Origin: Lachnospiraceae bacterium
Lineage (GTDB): Bacteria; Bacillota; Clostridia; Lachnospirales; Lachnospiraceae
Direction: 5' to 3'
DNA: 64,000 nt
Assembly (NCBI GenBank): GCA_021203465.1
Contig: JAJQBC010000069.1
Span: forward strand, 1 to 64,000
The position numbers were made by a program, and so were the translations under genes. Positions 33,301-40,813 of the stretch are shown piece after piece. Under the pieces are notes generated by a model that worked only from the letters and a program-made list of their open reading frames with translations, was not told the origin of the DNA and did not search any database. Every line of letters starts with the position of its first letter. The first letter of the stretch is position 1.

Positions 33301-34959
33301 CATCTCCTCGAGCAGATTGCCGTCTTTGCCAAGGTACACACTGGTCGCGGTCACGACTTTCTCACGGATCGCGTCGATCGGCGGATTGGTGACCTGCGCG
33401 AAGAGCTGCTTAAAATAGTTGAACAGCGGCTGATGATGATCGGACAGCGCCGCCAGCGGCACATCGATACCCATGGCTGCCGTGGCCTCGCCGCCGTTCG
33501 CCGCCATGCTGAGAATCGAGGTGCGGATATCCTCATAGCTGTAGCCGAAGGCCTTCTGCAAGCGCATGCGCTCCTCGGGCGTGTGCTCCTCGATGCGCTG
33601 ATTCGGAATCTTCAGCTCCGAGAGCGTCACCAGGCTGTGATCGAGCCACTCGCCGTAAGGCTGACGGTTCGCATAGCCCTCCTTCAGCTCGTCATCGTCG
33701 ATGATGCGTCCCTGCTTTGTGTCCACGAGCAGCATCTTGCCCGGATGCAGGCGCTCCTTCATCACGATGTGCGAGGGATCGATGTCGAGCACACCGACCT
33801 CCGAGGAGAGGATCAGCTGATCATCCGTCGTCACATAATATCTCGACGGGCGCAGACCGTTGCGGTCGAGCACCGCCCCCATCACGTCGCCATCGGTGAA
33901 GACGATCGAGGCCGGACCGTCCCAGGGCTCCATCATCGTCGCGTAATACTGATAGAAATCACGCTTCTTCTGGGACATCGTGCGGTTGTTTGCCCAGGGT
34001 TCCGGGATCAGAATCATAACCGCGAGCGCGAGATCCATGCCGCTCATCACGAGGAATTCCAGCGTATTGTCAAACATGGCGGAGTCGGAACCGGAGGCGC
34101 TGATTACCGGCAGGATCTTGTGGAACTCGCCCTTCAGATGCTCGGATTCCACGGTTTCCTCGCGGGCCAGCATCTTATCCGCGTTGCCCTTGATCGTATT
34201 GATCTCTCCGTTATGAACCAGGAAACGATACGGATGCGCCCGCTCCCAGCTCGGCAGGGTGTTCGTGGAGAAACGGGAGTGAATCACTGCAATCGCGCAC
34301 TCATAATCCGGATCCTGCAGATCCAGAAAGAAAGAGCGCAGCTGTCCCACCAGGAACATTCCTTTATAAATTACGGTCCTGCTCGAGCAGGACACGACAT
34401 AAGTGTCGTCATTCGACTGCTCAAACACACGGCGCGCGATATAGAGCTTCCGGTCGAAATCCAGACCACAGGCCACATCCTCCGGCTTCTCAATGAAGGC
34501 CTGCATGATGCAGGGCATCTTCTCCAGCGCCTTGCTGCCAAGCACCTTCGGATTCGTATTCACCTGCCGCCAGCCAAGGAAGCGCATGCCCTCCTTCTCG
34601 ACGATAATCTCAAACATCTTCTTCGCCTGGTTGCACTTGAGCTCGTCCTGTGGCAGGAAGAACATGCCGATGCCGTACTCGCGCTCACCGCCGAGCTCGA
34701 TCCCGAGTTTTTTGCACTCCTTTGAGAAGAAGCGGTGGGAAATCTGTACGAGCATGCCGACGCCGTCGCCGGTCTTGCCCTCCGCGTCCTTGCCGGCGCG
34801 GTGCTCCAGGTTCTCGACAATCTTCAGCGCGTCGTCCACCGTCTTGTGCGTTTTCACGCCCTTGATGTTGACGACCGCGCCGATGCCGCAGTTGTCATGC
34901 TCGAAACTCGAGTCGTAGAGTCCCTCGTTCGGACATTCCTTTTTCATCTCTTCGTTCAT
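30397..34959 (-). CDS. gltB: Glutamate synthase (NADPH) large subunit
   Basis: 1520 residues in the usual order: class II glutaminase domain with nucleophile Cys after a short propeptide ([14 protein letters not shown], Cys at about residue 24), central domain, FMN-binding synthase domain with [40 protein letters not shown], the 3Fe-4S cysteines in [20 protein letters not shown], and the C-terminal beta-helix domain rich in GG repeats. It makes two glutamates from glutamine and 2-oxoglutarate. A GTG at 34966-34968 is in frame, but AGGAAAGG fits the ATG at 34957-34959. It is the first gene of gltBD and has its own promoter and leader hairpin. Confidence 0.96.
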   Translation of the reverse strand: [1520 protein letters not shown]

Positions 34960-34982
34960 AAGCTGCACCTTTCCTTGTCTGA

Positions 34983-35006
34983 TCCTGCATTCTTCCGAAT
35001 GCAGGA
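34983..35006 (-). promoter_or_regulatory. Stable hairpin with GGAA tetraloop in the gltB leader
   Basis: TCCTGCATTC and GAATGCAGGA (exact complements) enclose four bases that read GGAA in the transcript, a GNRA-type loop. It stands about 24 bases before the gltB start codon and has no T-run after it, so it is not a simple terminator; it may stabilise the mRNA or bind a regulator. Confidence 0.5.
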
Positions 35007-35031
35007 CTGGCTTTTCAAAATGATCTCCACT

Positions 35032-35059
35032 ATTTTACCTCTATTTTTTCATTTTGTAA
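35032..35059 (-). promoter_or_regulatory. Probable gltB promoter
   Basis: On the minus strand TTACAA (35054-35059), 16 bp, TAAAAT (35032-35037). Start would be near 35025, just before the leader hairpin. The surrounding 35040-35190 is very AT-rich and contains other TATAAT-like words, so the choice is uncertain; no gene is seen in it. Confidence 0.45.
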
Positions 35060-35183
35060 ATCCCATAATCTTTTATAATTGTCTGATATTCTGATTTTAA
35101 CATTTTATAATTATTATTTTTCTGATTATTTAGCTCTGTTCCTTTAAATATGTCTTCTCCATTTGTTTAATTCTGGCATTATA

Positions 35184-35237
35184 CACAAGAAAAACCATAA
35201 AATTTAAAGGACGAAAATCCGATAAATTTTATGGTTT
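35184..35237 (-). terminator. Terminator of the nrfA-resB-ccsA region
   Basis: AAACCATAAAATTT (35192-35205) and AAATTTTATGGTTT (35224-35237) form an exact 14-bp stem; on the minus strand it is followed by TTCTTGTG with T-rich start. The loop holds a small GGAC/ATCC hairpin. It begins about 70 bp after the ccsA stop codon. Confidence 0.6.
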
Positions 35238-35307
35238 CTGTAATTGTCAGATATCTTTCTATAAAAACCCGGACGTCGGCTATGCGGGCTGCGCGCCCCT
35301 GACGCCC

Positions 35308-36138
35308 TTATGCGTAGCTGTGAATCCCCGGAATCAGCGTATTGACGCCGATGTAGGTAAAGATCACGCAGACAAAGCCGACCGCCGCGAAGATAGCAGC
35401 GCTCTTTCCCTTCCAGCCCTTCGATATCCGCAGGTGCAGATAAATCGCGTAGATAATCCAGGTGATGAGCGACCAGGTCTCCTTCGGATCTCAGGACCAG
35501 TAACTGCCCCAGGCGCGCTCCGCCCAGATCGCGCCGGAGATGATCACAAAGGTCAGGAACAGAAAGCCGAGCGACACCGCGCGGTAGCTGATCAGATCCA
35601 GTTTCTCCTTCTGCGGGATATGCGTCTCCCAGAAGCTGTTATTTTTCAACTTCTCCCTGATCAGGAACATCAGCGACACCGCAAAGGAGACGCCGAAGGC
35701 TCCATAGGAGATGATCGCGGAGGAGACATGAATCGCAAGCCAGTTGCTGCGCAGCGCCGGCATCAGCTCCTTCACCTCACGGCTCTGCATCGCGGCATAG
35801 CCGATAATCAGGAAGATCACAGGCGTGACAAATGCTCCCAGCGCGCGAAACTTATATTTCCAGAGGAAAATAAGATAGCACAGGCAGATACCCCAGGCAA
35901 AGCTCGTCGCGAACTCATACTGGTTTGTGAGCGGGAGCCGCCCCGCGCCGAGCCCACGCGTCACGAGTGCGACCGTATGCAAAATGAAGGCCACCACCAT
36001 CAGCTTATCGGCGATCTTCCCCGGCTTCTCATTTTTCAGGGCAAAAAACAGAAAATACAGGGCCATCGCCGCCAGATAGACGACCATGGTAACCGTAAAT
36101 ACGATGTTTTCCAGATTCAGAAACTGTTCAGACGTCAT
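35308..36138 (-). pseudogene. ccsA: Cytochrome c biogenesis protein CcsA with in-frame TGA in the WWD heme motif
   Basis: The reading frame holds 276 codons from ATG 36138 to TAA 35308-35310, but codon 216 is TGA (35491-35493). Before it the frame reads WAERAWGSYWS, after it [11 protein letters not shown] and about 50 more residues including a last membrane helix ending in IPGIHSYA. In CcsA/ResC the interrupted motif is WGxYWxWDPKE, so TGA stands where a conserved Trp (TGG) is expected: one G to A change. The family, with ResB, attaches heme to c-type cytochromes outside the membrane (system II), and the WWD motif holds the heme. The truncated 215-residue product would lack part of that motif and the last helices. 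TGA is used as a normal stop by murD, murL and mtaB here, so recoding is unlikely. It may be a recent mutation or a sequencing error. It overlaps the resB end by 11 bp. Confidence 0.9.
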
Positions 36139-37423
36139 TCTTTTCCTCCAATTCTTCTGCGGTTTCCGCGCTGCCGCGGATTCTCTCCCGGAACTCCTCG
36201 CCGCCCTTTACACTGCGACCACCCACACTCCAGCTGCCATCTTCGTTCTCCAGCGCCCAGAGTTCCTCCGTGCGCAGATAAAACGCAAGAATCAGGGCAA
36301 GAGCGACGAGCAGGCCCTCGATCGCCGTGAGCCAGGCGAAGGAATCGCGCTTGATCTGCAGCAGCGTATACTGCTGCGGATCCGTAAAGACGATCGTGTA
36401 ATCATCCAGTGTGATCACCTCGTCGCCGGTCAGCACATTCATGCCGATCACTTCATTATGATAATAGAGCTGATAGAGATAGGCCGGATTATTGAGCCGC
36501 GAACTCGCAGTCCCGGGCGAACCGTCCACATCCTCCACATAATCCGGATAAAATGCAGAAAACATCACCGCGACGCTGCCTATATCCTCGATCAGCGTAT
36601 ATTCTCCCGCGCAGAGCAGATCTTCCTGAATCAGCTCCTCATCCTTCCAGATCTGCACCGTCGCCGCCCAGCCGGTGGAATTCTGATAGAAGCGCATCCC
36701 GAACAGAGACAGAGGGGAGTTGACGCTCGTCTGGCCGCCGCCGCTCTCGCCGGTCTGCGTATCCGTCACGGTGATCGTCGCAGTATACTGTTCCACCGTG
36801 TCGTCATCCCGCAGCGCTACGACAAAGTCGTCGATCGTCACCTCATAGTCTGTCCCCTCGACTGCCTTCGTCTCCCCCGGCACACCGTAGACCGTATACT
36901 CCTCCTCGGTTATCTGTCCCAGGCCAAAGCCGAGGATCACGATCAGCATTCCGAAATGGCAGAGCCACGCGCCCCAGATTCCGGCACGATTTCGCACACT
37001 ATAGCGGAGCTCGCGGCTCTCCTCCGTCTGTATCGTCTTTACACGGCGAAAACCATTCTTCTGAAATAAGGCCTCGGGCTCATGCGTCTGCACCAGCGCC
37101 TTTCCATCCCAGCCTGCCAGCGCGTGTTCCGGCGTGAAGCCGCTCCGGAACCTGCGAAGCAGCGCCGGAAAGCGGAGCACATTACAGCCGAGAAGATTCG
37201 CGCAGAGGATCAACACCAACACGATGAACCAGACGCTGTGAAACACATCGTCAAGTCCAAACAACAGAACCGCGCCCGCCAGCTGCTGGGAGTAACTCTG
37301 TGTATAATATGACATCGTGTAACCCTGTGGTATCACACTGCCGGCCACACATGCCAGCACAAGCAGCAACAACAGGATCAGAGCAAAGCGCATCGAGAAA
37401 ATAAAATTTCGCAGCTTTTTCAT
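36128..37423 (-). CDS. resB: Cytochrome c biogenesis protein ResB
   Basis: 431 residues. Hydrophobic helices lie near residues 8-30, 60-80, 150-170 (CHFGMLIVILGFGLGQI) and 360-380, with a large external region between the third and last, the layout of ResB/Ccs1. N-terminal MKKLRNFIFSMRFALILLLL and AGSVIPQG are family marks. With CcsA it forms the system II heme lyase for c-type cytochromes such as the adjacent NrfA. The preferred start is the second of two ATG codons (37421-37423) after GGGAAGGAA; the ORF is open to a TTG at 37447. The stop overlaps the start of ccsA, so the two are coupled. Confidence 0.9.
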   Translation of the reverse strand: MKKLRNFIFSMRFALILLLLLVLACVAGSVIPQGYTMSYYTQSYSQQLAGAVLLFGLDDVFHSVWFIVLVLILCANLLGCNVLRFPALLRRFRSGFTPEHALAGWDGKALVQTHEPEALFQKNGFRRVKTIQTEESRELRYSVRNRAGIWGAWLCHFGMLIVILGFGLGQITEEEYTVYGVPGETKAVEGTDYEVTIDDFVVALRDDDTVEQYTATITVTDTQTGESGGGQTSVNSPLSLFGMRFYQNSTGWAATVQIWKDEELIQEDLLCAGEYTLIEDIGSVAVMFSAFYPDYVEDVDGSPGTASSRLNNPAYLYQLYYHNEVIGMNVLTGDEVITLDDYTIVFTDPQQYTLLQIKRDSFAWLTAIEGLLVALALILAFYLRTEELWALENEDGSWSVGGRSVKGGEEFRERIRGSAETAEELEEKNDV

Positions 37424-37442
37424 CATTTCCTTCCCAGACACT

Positions 37443-37479
37443 CGCAAAAGGCTGCCCCCATACTGGCGACAGCCTTTTG
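37443..37479 (-). terminator. Hairpin terminator between nrfA and resB
   Basis: CAAAAGGCTG (37445-37454) and CAGCCTTTTG (37470-37479) are exact reverse complements; TTTTG ends the stem on the minus strand. It starts 20 bp after the nrfA stop and probably lets part of transcription through to resB-ccsA, giving more NrfA than assembly factors. Confidence 0.65.
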
Positions 37480-37498
37480 TAAAACGTCTATGCCTACA

Positions 37499-38728
37499 TT
37501 ATTTAAACTTTTCCATCGCCTCGTCGATCAGTTCCTCTGAGGTATCCAGACACCGATTCGCCAAGGTGGAGTTATGAGCGCCCTCGCTGTTCTCCACATA
37601 ATCAAAATCGAAATACCACTGCGCGCTGCGGTAGAGCGAGCGGATCTCGTCCAGCTCATCCTCCGCGTATTCGCCGGAGGCAACCGCGTCCGCCAGCGTG
37701 TCCTTCAGGGTCGAGAGCTTCTCGCCGACCTCCGTCTCACGCGCGGTCACCGCTTCCTGAATCGCTGTGACCTTCTCGACCATATCCGTCTCACCATGGC
37801 AGGCTGCGCAGGTCTCAAGAATGGTCTCGCTCTCCAGCGGGCTCACCCAGTTGTGACTCGTGTAGCTGCTTCCGTCATCTGCGGTCGCCTGCTCCATATG
37901 GCAATCCGCACAGGTCAGCAGGCTGCTGTGCTTGCTGCCTTCGCCGAGGAAGGTCTCCATCTCCGGATGCTGTGCCTTCAGCATGCCTGTACCGGTACTC
38001 TCCTGGGTCCAGTCAGAGAAGCCGATCTCATCGTAATAGGCAAGTATCGCTTCCGGATCCATCGACGCGACATCCTCGTAGGGGACGGACGCCGCCTTCG
38101 TCTCGCTGTCGAAATAATACTCGGTATGGCACTGACCGCACACGAGCACCTCCGCGGCGATCGTGTCCGTATCGTCTCCAAGTGCACTGAGCGTATAGTC
38201 ATGTGTGACAGTCAGCGTCGACACATCATTCTCATGGCAGGTATAGCAGCCCACGCTCTCATTCATCTGCGCGTAGGTCTCCTCAAAATCATAGGAGTAG
38301 GCCTCCACGCCCATATCGTTCACAAGCTTCGTGTAATCCGCCGTCTTGCAGGTCAGGCAGTTCGCCAGCGAATGCGGCCGCTCGGTAGCTGCAACATCTT
38401 CAAGCGTATAACTGTGGCTACGCGCACTGTTGTAATCCACCGCAAAACCATAGCCCTCGTAAATATTCGTCAGATAGGGAGACTCCTCCAGATAGTCGAC
38501 CGTATAGCTGTTGCTCTCGTTCTCCCGGTACGACGCGACCTGATTCGGATAGACCGACTCCCACTCATCCGCCGTGATGACGCCGTTCTCATTTGCCGGT
38601 TCCGGAATTTCGACCGCCGCCAACGCTTCCCCACTGGCGCCGCTGTATGTAATCTCCGTTGTGATCAGCGCGCCGCAGATGGCGACCGACAGAACCGCTG
38701 CAATGATTACTCTGTACTGTGTTTTCAT
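37499..38728 (-). CDS. nrfA: Cytochrome c nitrite reductase (ammonia-forming), NrfA
   Basis: 409 residues with an N-terminal signal peptide or anchor (about residues 7-25). Five heme motifs are visible: CLTCK (about 124-128, the Lys-ligated active-site heme found only in this family), CYTCH (161-165), CGQCH (197-201), CADCH (273-277) and CAACH (307-311). Catalytic Tyr follows in CHTEYYF, and the catalytic His in KAQHPEME. It reduces nitrite to ammonium outside the membrane. No NrfH quinol dehydrogenase lies beside it. The start chosen is ATG 38726-38728 with AGAGGGA upstream. It has its own promoter; resB and ccsA for heme attachment follow. Confidence 0.95.
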   Translation of the reverse strand: MKTQYRVIIAAVLSVAICGALITTEITYSGASGEALAAVEIPEPANENGVITADEWESVYPNQVASYRENESNSYTVDYLEESPYLTNIYEGYGFAVDYNSARSHSYTLEDVAATERPHSLANCLTCKTADYTKLVNDMGVEAYSYDFEETYAQMNESVGCYTCHENDVSTLTVTHDYTLSALGDDTDTIAAEVLVCGQCHTEYYFDSETKAASVPYEDVASMDPEAILAYYDEIGFSDWTQESTGTGMLKAQHPEMETFLGEGSKHSSLLTCADCHMEQATADDGSSYTSHNWVSPLESETILETCAACHGETDMVEKVTAIQEAVTARETEVGEKLSTLKDTLADAVASGEYAEDELDEIRSLYRSAQWYFDFDYVENSEGAHNSTLANRCLDTSEELIDEAMEKFK

Positions 38729-38767
38729 TTGCATTCCCTCTTCATGCATCAGATTTCATATATAAAA

Positions 38768-38796
38768 AGTGTATCACAGATCGCTGCCAGGGTCAA
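38768..38796 (-). promoter_or_regulatory. nrfA promoter
   Basis: On the minus strand TTGACC (38791-38796), 17 bp, TACACT (38768-38773), placed between the DUF4491 stop and nrfA. Confidence 0.75.
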
Positions 38797-38802
38797 ATAG
38801 AT

Positions 38803-39168
38803 TTAATCCTGATTCTGCTCATGTTTTGGATTCTTCGGAAACCAGCCTTTGCGCACGCGTTCCTTTTGCTGCCGCAGCTCCACAATACTCCACAGGCAGG
38901 AAAAACCGACGACACCGACGATTGCCGAAATAATCACCTGTTCTATCTGCGTCGAGATCCCGAGGCAGGCAAGTCCCGCCACAAGAAATACCGGCCATAT
39001 TTTACAGGTAAAATGGTACTCCGCCCAGATGACGACCGGATGAAATATCCCGATCGATAGAAACGAGACCGCTCCAAGCAGGATTCCTTCTATATGTATA
39101 TCTGCTCCCTTTCTCTTCTTCAGTATACATAACTGGCATGTCCACTCCCGCGGACAGCTCTCCGTCAC
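38803..39168 (-). CDS. DUF4491 family membrane protein
   Basis: Up to 121 residues. The core (from IEGILLGAVSFLSIGIFHPV to KGWFPKNPKH) matches DUF4491: three hydrophobic helices and a conserved RVxKGWFPKNPK ending. Function unknown. The start is uncertain. The GTG at 39168 lies 11 bp after GGAGGAG, giving an extra 25-residue N-terminal tail with two Cys; family members usually start just before the IEGILLG segment, where only ATA codons with AAAGGGAG upstream are available. It is the last gene of the ireB operon, 5 bp after the U32 gene. Confidence 0.75.
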   Translation of the reverse strand: MTESCPREWTCQLCILKKRKGADIHIEGILLGAVSFLSIGIFHPVVIWAEYHFTCKIWPVFLVAGLACLGISTQIEQVIISAIVGVVGFSCLWSIVELRQQKERVRKGWFPKNPKHEQNQD

Positions 39169-39173
39169 AACAT

Positions 39174-40409
39174 TTATTTCTCCTCCTGCCGTCGCAGAAT
39201 ATCGAACTGATCCGGAAGCGTATCGAACTTCACAAGCAGCTTCTGCTTCGCGTGCGGCGCGCTCTCCATCTCCGCCCCATTCTCATCGCGGATGCTCAGT
39301 ACCCGTGTCGCAAGATTTCTTCCGTCCGGCTTCATGATCTCGATCTCCTCGCCGACTGTGAACTTATTCCTCTGCTCAAGATGAAGGAAACCGTCCGTCT
39401 CCGGCTCTCCCGCAAGGCCAAGATAACTGTATTCTTTCCTGTAAGTGCTGCTCTCGTAGTCCTGCGCATCCTGATCTGCTCTCCCATAGAAAAAGCCGGT
39501 CGTGAACTCCCGGTGCGTACAGCTTCCGATCTCTTTTCGATACCACCCCAAATGCGCCTGATAAAGTTTCAGATCTTCCTTCAGATCATCAAGTGCTTTC
39601 CGATAAGCACGCCCAACGGACGCCACATAGAGTGCCGACTTCATCCGTCCCTCGACCTTCAGGCTGTCCACGCCTGCCGCGATAAGATCCGGCAGATGTT
39701 CCACCATGCATAAATCCTTTGAACTGAACAGAAAGGTGCCGCGCTCATTTTCGTAGATCGGCATGTACTCGCCCGGTCTCGTCTCCTCCATCACCGCATA
39801 ATTCCAGCGGCAGGGATGCGCGCAGGAACCACGGTTCGCGTCACGCCCCGCCAGATAATTGCTTAAAAGGCAACGGCCCGAATAGGAAACACACATCGCG
39901 CCGTGCACAAAAGTCTCAATCTCAAGATCATCCGGAATCTGTCCGCGAATCTCTCTGATCTCCTCAAGTGAAAGCTCCCGTCCGGTCACCACCCGCGAAG
40001 CTCCCCGTTCATGCCAAAAGCGAAAGGTCATATAATTCAGGTTATTCGCCTGTGTGGAAATATGGATCGGAATTTCCGGACAGATCTTTCTGGCAAGCAG
40101 AAACATTCCCGGATCTGAAATGATCATCGCATCAGGGTCAATGCCTCTAAGCTCTTCAAAATACTGCTCTGCCCCGCGAATATCCTCATTATGCGCCAGA
40201 ATATTAGCCGTCACATAGACTTTCACGCCCCGTTCATGTGCAAAGCGGACGCCCTCCGCCATCTCGCCCAGCGTAAAATTTTTGGCCTTTGCACGCAGAC
40301 CGTAAGCCTCGCCACCGATATAGACGGCATCCGCTCCGAAAACTACGGCGGCTTTCAATACTTCAGGGCTGCCGGCCGGCAGCAGGAGCTCCGGACTCTT
40401 AGTCATCAT
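39174..40409 (-). CDS. Peptidase U32 family protein, tRNA hydroxylation type (TrhP/YegQ-like)
   Basis: 411 residues. ELLLPAGSPEVLKAAVVFGA at the start, then GADAVYIGG, and the cysteine-rich RCLLSNYLAGRDANRGSCAH with PCRW in the middle are marks of the U32 group; the Cys residues can bind an iron-sulfur cluster. VEGRMKSALYVASVGRAYRK is another family segment. Homologues TrhP (E. coli) and YrrN/YrrO (B. subtilis) make 5-hydroxyuridine in tRNA using prephenate-derived chemistry. B. subtilis has two such genes in a row; here only one. The start at 40409 overlaps the end of the mltG-like gene by 11 bp, with GGAGGAG upstream. Confidence 0.88.
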   Translation of the reverse strand: MMTKSPELLLPAGSPEVLKAAVVFGADAVYIGGEAYGLRAKAKNFTLGEMAEGVRFAHERGVKVYVTANILAHNEDIRGAEQYFEELRGIDPDAMIISDPGMFLLARKICPEIPIHISTQANNLNYMTFRFWHERGASRVVTGRELSLEEIREIRGQIPDDLEIETFVHGAMCVSYSGRCLLSNYLAGRDANRGSCAHPCRWNYAVMEETRPGEYMPIYENERGTFLFSSKDLCMVEHLPDLIAAGVDSLKVEGRMKSALYVASVGRAYRKALDDLKEDLKLYQAHLGWYRKEIGSCTHREFTTGFFYGRADQDAQDYESSTYRKEYSYLGLAGEPETDGFLHLEQRNKFTVGEEIEIMKPDGRNLATRVLSIRDENGAEMESAPHAKQKLLVKFDTLPDQFDILRRQEEK

Positions 40410-40803
40410 CTGAGTCCTCACTCTCCTCCTCGCCTGCCATCTCGGCCATCATCTCACTCGGAGTCATCGAAGTGTTCAGAATATAACTTCCCGGCTGCAG
40501 TTCCCCGTCATACTGAAACACCTTGAGCTGGATACGAAAGACGGAGGCGCTTTCGACCAGGCCCTTTTTCTCCAATATCTCCGCAATGTCACTATCCGTC
40601 ATACTGCTGTTGATCGTCACGCTGACATCTCGTCCAGGCTCCTCCGCTATCGCCGCATCCGACACCACACGATAGGTAATACTGTAAGCGCTTTCTCCAA
40701 TTCGGATGATGGCGGCTACAATAAAAAGCAGCAGCGCAACCCGAAACAGGGTCAACGATATCGTGAGTGCCATGCTCGATTGTTTTTTCCTTTGCTTTGA
40801 CAT
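40399..40803 (-). CDS. MltG/YceG-like short membrane protein without catalytic domain
   Basis: 134 residues: one membrane helix (about residues 11-37), then a domain of about 90 residues with VTINSSMTDSDIAEILEKKG and FQYDGELQPGSYILNTSMTP, which matches the LysM-like N-terminal subdomain of endolytic transglycosylase MltG (YceG). The catalytic part with its essential Glu is missing, so it cannot cut glycan strands by itself. It occupies the place of mltG (yrrL) in the conserved yrzL-yrrK-yrzB-yrrL order. An acidic tail (ESEDSDDD) ends it. It could bind peptidoglycan or regulate a real MltG elsewhere; this is inference. Confidence 0.75.
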   Translation of the reverse strand: MSKQRKKQSSMALTISLTLFRVALLLFIVAAIIRIGESAYSITYRVVSDAAIAEEPGRDVSVTINSSMTDSDIAEILEKKGLVESASVFRIQLKVFQYDGELQPGSYILNTSMTPSEMMAEMAGEEESEDSDDD

Positions 40804-40813
40804 GCTATCGTCC

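Noticed and set aside
28910-34968. Long plus-strand reading frames opposite gltB, gltD and nifJ
   Set aside because: They mirror GC-rich codons of strong minus-strand genes, have no ribosome binding sites and resemble no protein family.
34969-35307. Glutamine riboswitch or other aptamer before gltB
   Set aside because: The gap is mostly AT-rich; only a simple hairpin near gltB and the ccsA-side terminator are seen, with no aptamer motifs.
35491-35493. TGA read as tryptophan or selenocysteine in ccsA
   Set aside because: Other genes in the window (murL, murD, mtaB, nucleotidyltransferase) end at TGA with the next feature starting at once, so TGA is a normal stop. Trp, not selenocysteine, is expected at this place.
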